A stretch of DNA of 64,000 bases, taken from positions 2,790,001-2,854,000 of the forward strand of contig NZ_CAWLFA010000001.1 in the NCBI RefSeq assembly GCF_963860125.1, in the 5' to 3' direction. Shown here piece by piece: positions 61,667-64,000 of the stretch. The notes below the pieces were generated by a model that worked only from the letters and a program-made list of their open reading frames with translations, was not told where the DNA came from and did no database searches. Made by a program: the position numbers and the translations under genes. Source of the DNA: Picosynechococcus sp. PCC 7002. Lineage in GTDB: Bacteria > Cyanobacteriota > Cyanobacteriia > Cyanobacteriales > MRBY01. The stretch's first letter is position 1, and each line of letters opens with the position of its first letter.

Positions 61667-62659
61667 TTACCGAAACATACTGCTCACAGAACTTTCTTCG
61701 TGGATGCGCCAAATGGTTTCACCGAGGAGATTGGCCACCGTCAGCACCGTCAGTTCTTCAAATTGCTTATCGGCAGGCACCGGAATCGTATTGGTTACGA
61801 TAACTTCCTCAAACAGGCCACTAGAGAGCCGTTCCACCGCAGGCCCAGAGAAGACTGGATGGGTCGCACAAGCATACACTTCCTTGGCCCCTTCCTTCTT
61901 CAATAGTCTGGCCCCTTCCTGGAGCGTCCCAGCGGTGTCGATCATGTCATCAACAAGGATCGCGGTTTTTCCTTTAACTTCCCCGATGACGTTCATCACT
62001 TCGGCGACATTGTGGGCCTGGCGACGTTTATCAATAATGGCCAGGGGCGCATCGTCTAACTTTTTAGCAAAGGCCCGCGCCCGCGCCACCCCCCCCACAT
62101 CGGGAGAGACCACCACAATATCCTCTAAATTTTTGCTTTTGAGATAGTCAATGATCACCGGGGAACCGTAGACATGGTCACAGGGAATATCAAAATACCC
62201 TTGGATTTGCGCCGAATGGAGATCCATCGCCAGCACCCGACCGGCCCCTGCCTGGGTAATCAAGTTAGCCACCAGTTTCGCTGTAATGGATTCGCGACCA
62301 GCGGTTTTGCGGTCAGCGCGAGCATAGCCGTAGTAGGGGATCACCGCTGTGATTTGGCGTGCCGAAGCCCGACGACAGGCATCGATCATGATCAACAGTT
62401 CCATCAGGTGATCGTTGACCGGACGGCAGGAGGGTTGAATGAGGTAAACATCGCAACCCCGGATCGACTCTTGCACCTGGATGTACATTTCACCGTCGGC
62501 AAACTGCTTCCGGATCATGGGGCCAAGATCCATGCCCAGATAACGGGCCACTTCGTTGGCTAGGGGCAAATTCGCCGATCCCGAAAAAATCCGGAGACGG
62601 TTGCTATCGGTGGGGGTTTGCAGAACAGATTGTAAGGCGAGGGTGGCGGAGTGGCTCAC
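61667..62659 (-). CDS. prs: Ribose-phosphate pyrophosphokinase
   Basis: It makes PRPP from ribose-5-phosphate and ATP for nucleotides, His and Trp. A 330-residue enzyme: SGSANLPLANEVARYLG, QFADGEMYIQVQESIRG, the PRPP site ILVDDMIDTAGTL. I chose the GTG at 62659 (MSHSATLALQSVL, as in other cyanobacteria), with GAGAGG 11 bases upstream. The open frame extends to 62767, but the added 36 residues do not look conserved. Confidence 0.93.
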   Translation of the reverse strand: MSHSATLALQSVLQTPTDSNRLRIFSGSANLPLANEVARYLGMDLGPMIRKQFADGEMYIQVQESIRGCDVYLIQPSCRPVNDHLMELLIMIDACRRASARQITAVIPYYGYARADRKTAGRESITAKLVANLITQAGAGRVLAMDLHSAQIQGYFDIPCDHVYGSPVIIDYLKSKNLEDIVVVSPDVGGVARARAFAKKLDDAPLAIIDKRRQAHNVAEVMNVIGEVKGKTAILVDDMIDTAGTLQEGARLLKKEGAKEVYACATHPVFSGPAVERLSSGLFEEVIVTNTIPVPADKQFEELTVLTVANLLGETIWRIHEESSVSSMFR

Positions 62660-62938
62660 AGCAGAATAAACCTCTCTTTCGGTTTGATAAAGGACATCCA
62701 AGGGATCAGTGCAGACACCATAATCCTCCTTTTGGTCGTTTCGATGATATGTGTTACCAAAGTACAATTACTTAGCCCCATTTTTTAGACTGGATAGGTA
62801 CGGTAAAACCATTGGGGGCAATCATCGCCACTGAAAAAGATTAGGGTTAATAGAAAATAAAAAAATTGTTAAGGAAGGTGCTGATCTTCAGGGTCTATTG
62901 TACTCAATAAACCTTTAAATTCAATTTGAAATTTTTCT

Positions 62939-63652
62939 ATGCTGCAAAATTGCTTGTTAATCGCGGGAACAGACACGGAAGTGGGGAAAACAGTGGTCAG
63001 CTCGGCCCTGATTGCCTATTGGCGTCATTTTCTTCCTTTTTCTCGGCTAGGGGTAATCAAACTACTCCAGACAGGGATCGGCGATCGCCAATGGTACGAA
63101 AAATTCTGTGATGGGGGAACAGTTCTCAAGGTGCCTTTGGAGTATGAAACCCCGGTTGCGCCCCCGGTGGCCGCTCGCCTAGAGGGAAAAGCCATTGATC
63201 TGGGAATCGTCTGGCAGGAGCTCCAGGATTTGAGGAATGCTCAAGATTTTGTCATTGCTGAGTCCCTGGGGAGCTTAGGATCGCCTGTAACTGACGAGTT
63301 GACGGTGGCAGATTTGGCAGGGCAATGGAAGTTGCCGACGCTGTTGGTGGTGCCAGTGAAATTGGGTTCTATTGGCCAGGCGATCGCCCAGGTGAGTTTG
63401 GCGCGGGAACGGAAGGTCAATCTCAAGGGAATCATCCTCAGTTGCGGTACCCCCGAAGCCATGGGACAAATTGAAGCTTTGACGCCACCGACCATGGTGC
63501 AACAGTTCACCCAAATCCCGGTGCTTGGGGTGATGCCCTACGCTGAAAACCTGTTGGATGCCCAAGCCCTTGCCAAAGTTGCCGCCAATTGGCACTTAGA
63601 ACAGTTGGTTTCTAAGGAACATTTGCGGCCCCAGGCTCCTTTGTCACAGTAA
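62939..63652 (+). CDS. bioD: Dethiobiotin synthetase
   Basis: It makes dethiobiotin from 7,8-diaminononanoate, CO2 and ATP. A 237-residue protein: P-loop GTDTEVGKTVVSSALIAYW, IKLLQTGIGD, and AESLGSLGSPVT. It has no other bio gene beside it. Its 3' end overlaps the 3' end of the convergent ABC ATPase gene by 41 bases. Confidence 0.92.
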   Translation: MLQNCLLIAGTDTEVGKTVVSSALIAYWRHFLPFSRLGVIKLLQTGIGDRQWYEKFCDGGTVLKVPLEYETPVAPPVAARLEGKAIDLGIVWQELQDLRNAQDFVIAESLGSLGSPVTDELTVADLAGQWKLPTLLVVPVKLGSIGQAIAQVSLARERKVNLKGIILSCGTPEAMGQIEALTPPTMVQQFTQIPVLGVMPYAENLLDAQALAKVAANWHLEQLVSKEHLRPQAPLSQ

Positions 63653-64000
63653 CTTGACCCCGATCAATGTGCCAACAACGGTCGGCGATCGCCTCTAACT
63701 CGTGGGGATCGTGGGTGACGATGAGCAACGTCCAATGTTGTTTGAGTTTCGCCAGTAATTTTGCCAACTGCGATCGCATTGACCAATCCAAGCCCGCCGT
63801 CGGTTCATCCAACATCAACAGGTTTGGCTGGCGGATCAATTGCACCGCGAGGGATAAACGCCGTTGCTGGCCGCCACTCAGGGCATGGGGTGAAGCCTTG
63901 AGATCCAAATTTTCGAGACCCACCTCCGCCAAAGCATCTTGGATTTGTTCTAGGCGTAATTCTGGATGGCCAAACCTGACTTCCTCTAAAATCGTTGAGG
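63612..64000 (-). CDS. ABC transporter ATP-binding protein, C-terminal part
   Basis: The frame is open from the stop at 63612 to the window edge, so the 5' half is outside. Signature LSGGQQRRLSLAVQL, Walker B LLMLDEPTAGLDW and H-loop VTHDP are visible. It resembles ECF/CbiO-type ATPases; the substrate is unknown. Confidence 0.9.
   Translation of the reverse strand, partial: STILEEVRFGHPELRLEQIQDALAEVGLENLDLKASPHALSGGQQRRLSLAVQLIRQPNLLMLDEPTAGLDWSMRSQLAKLLAKLKQHWTLLIVTHDPHELEAIADRCWHIDRGQVTVTKEPGAANVP

Noticed and set aside
62660..62767. 36-residue N-terminal extension of Prs
   Set aside because: TTG start with no ribosome site; residues unlike other cyanobacterial Prs.
1..64000. CRISPR arrays, rRNA genes, transposases, phage genes
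   Set aside because: None seen: no regularly spaced direct repeats, no rRNA segments, no transposase or integrase motifs.

Overview
The window is chromosomal DNA from a cyanobacterium. It carries phosphoribulokinase, a DASH cryptochrome, a LabA-like protein, a bacterioferritin pair and a gene set resembling a photosystem II assembly operon. The octamer GCGATCGC (HIP1) recurs throughout. Gene content and codon style suggest a Synechococcus/Picosynechococcus PCC 7002-like organism; that is recognition, not a database result.

1-5.2 kb is an iron/copper neighbourhood: PiuC-type dioxygenase, a Gly/Glu-rich lipoprotein, a two-domain multicopper oxidase, Bfd and two complementary bacterioferritin subunits. 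Three Fur-box-like 7-1-7 sites lie in it, two of them identical apart from the central base. 5.2-10.2 kb holds prk, tRNA-Val, cryptochrome DASH, a GAF protein and an RsbQ-like hydrolase. 10.3-15.1 kb is a minus-strand operon (two V4R proteins, a phycobiliprotein-like protein, two 2Fe-2S proteins, a degenerate receiver) whose content matches what I recall of the Synechocystis slr0144-slr0152 PSII assembly operon.

15.2-27.6 kb is the most unusual part. Three small secreted proteins come first; the first is a charge-poor Asn/Gln/Ser/Gly protein with an exact 42-residue repeat. They are closed by a terminator-like hairpin. Then follow a sigma/HTH-like protein, a DUF1822-type protein, a membrane-anchored CHAT-protease/STAND-ATPase with a Cys-rich, EF-hand-like tail, two paralogous FecR-like secreted proteins (one with a TonB-C-like end) and a VirB10-like envelope protein. 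I read this as a candidate system coupling envelope sensing and proteolysis to an extracellular amyloid-like fibre.

27.7-52.4 kb is mostly housekeeping: EVE protein, ABC-class ATPase, Usp, murF, a short GspF, a GspE-like protein without its ATPase domain, stomatin, gap1, a PP2C phosphatase, infC, ilvN, metG, labA-like, lptC, mnmA and hppD. At 52.4-55.0 kb coaE is followed by an AT-rich, HIP1-free insert with two cassette-like genes and an attC-like site. It ends in a diverged, frameshifted copy of the coaE 5' end, which suggests integron-cassette or other mobile DNA in coaE. 55.0-64.0 kb holds a CDGSH protein, a pirin/LysR divergent pair, tRNA-Leu, an Mla/TGD-type lipid transport pair, a frameshifted pmbA, prs, bioD and the end of an ABC ATPase gene.
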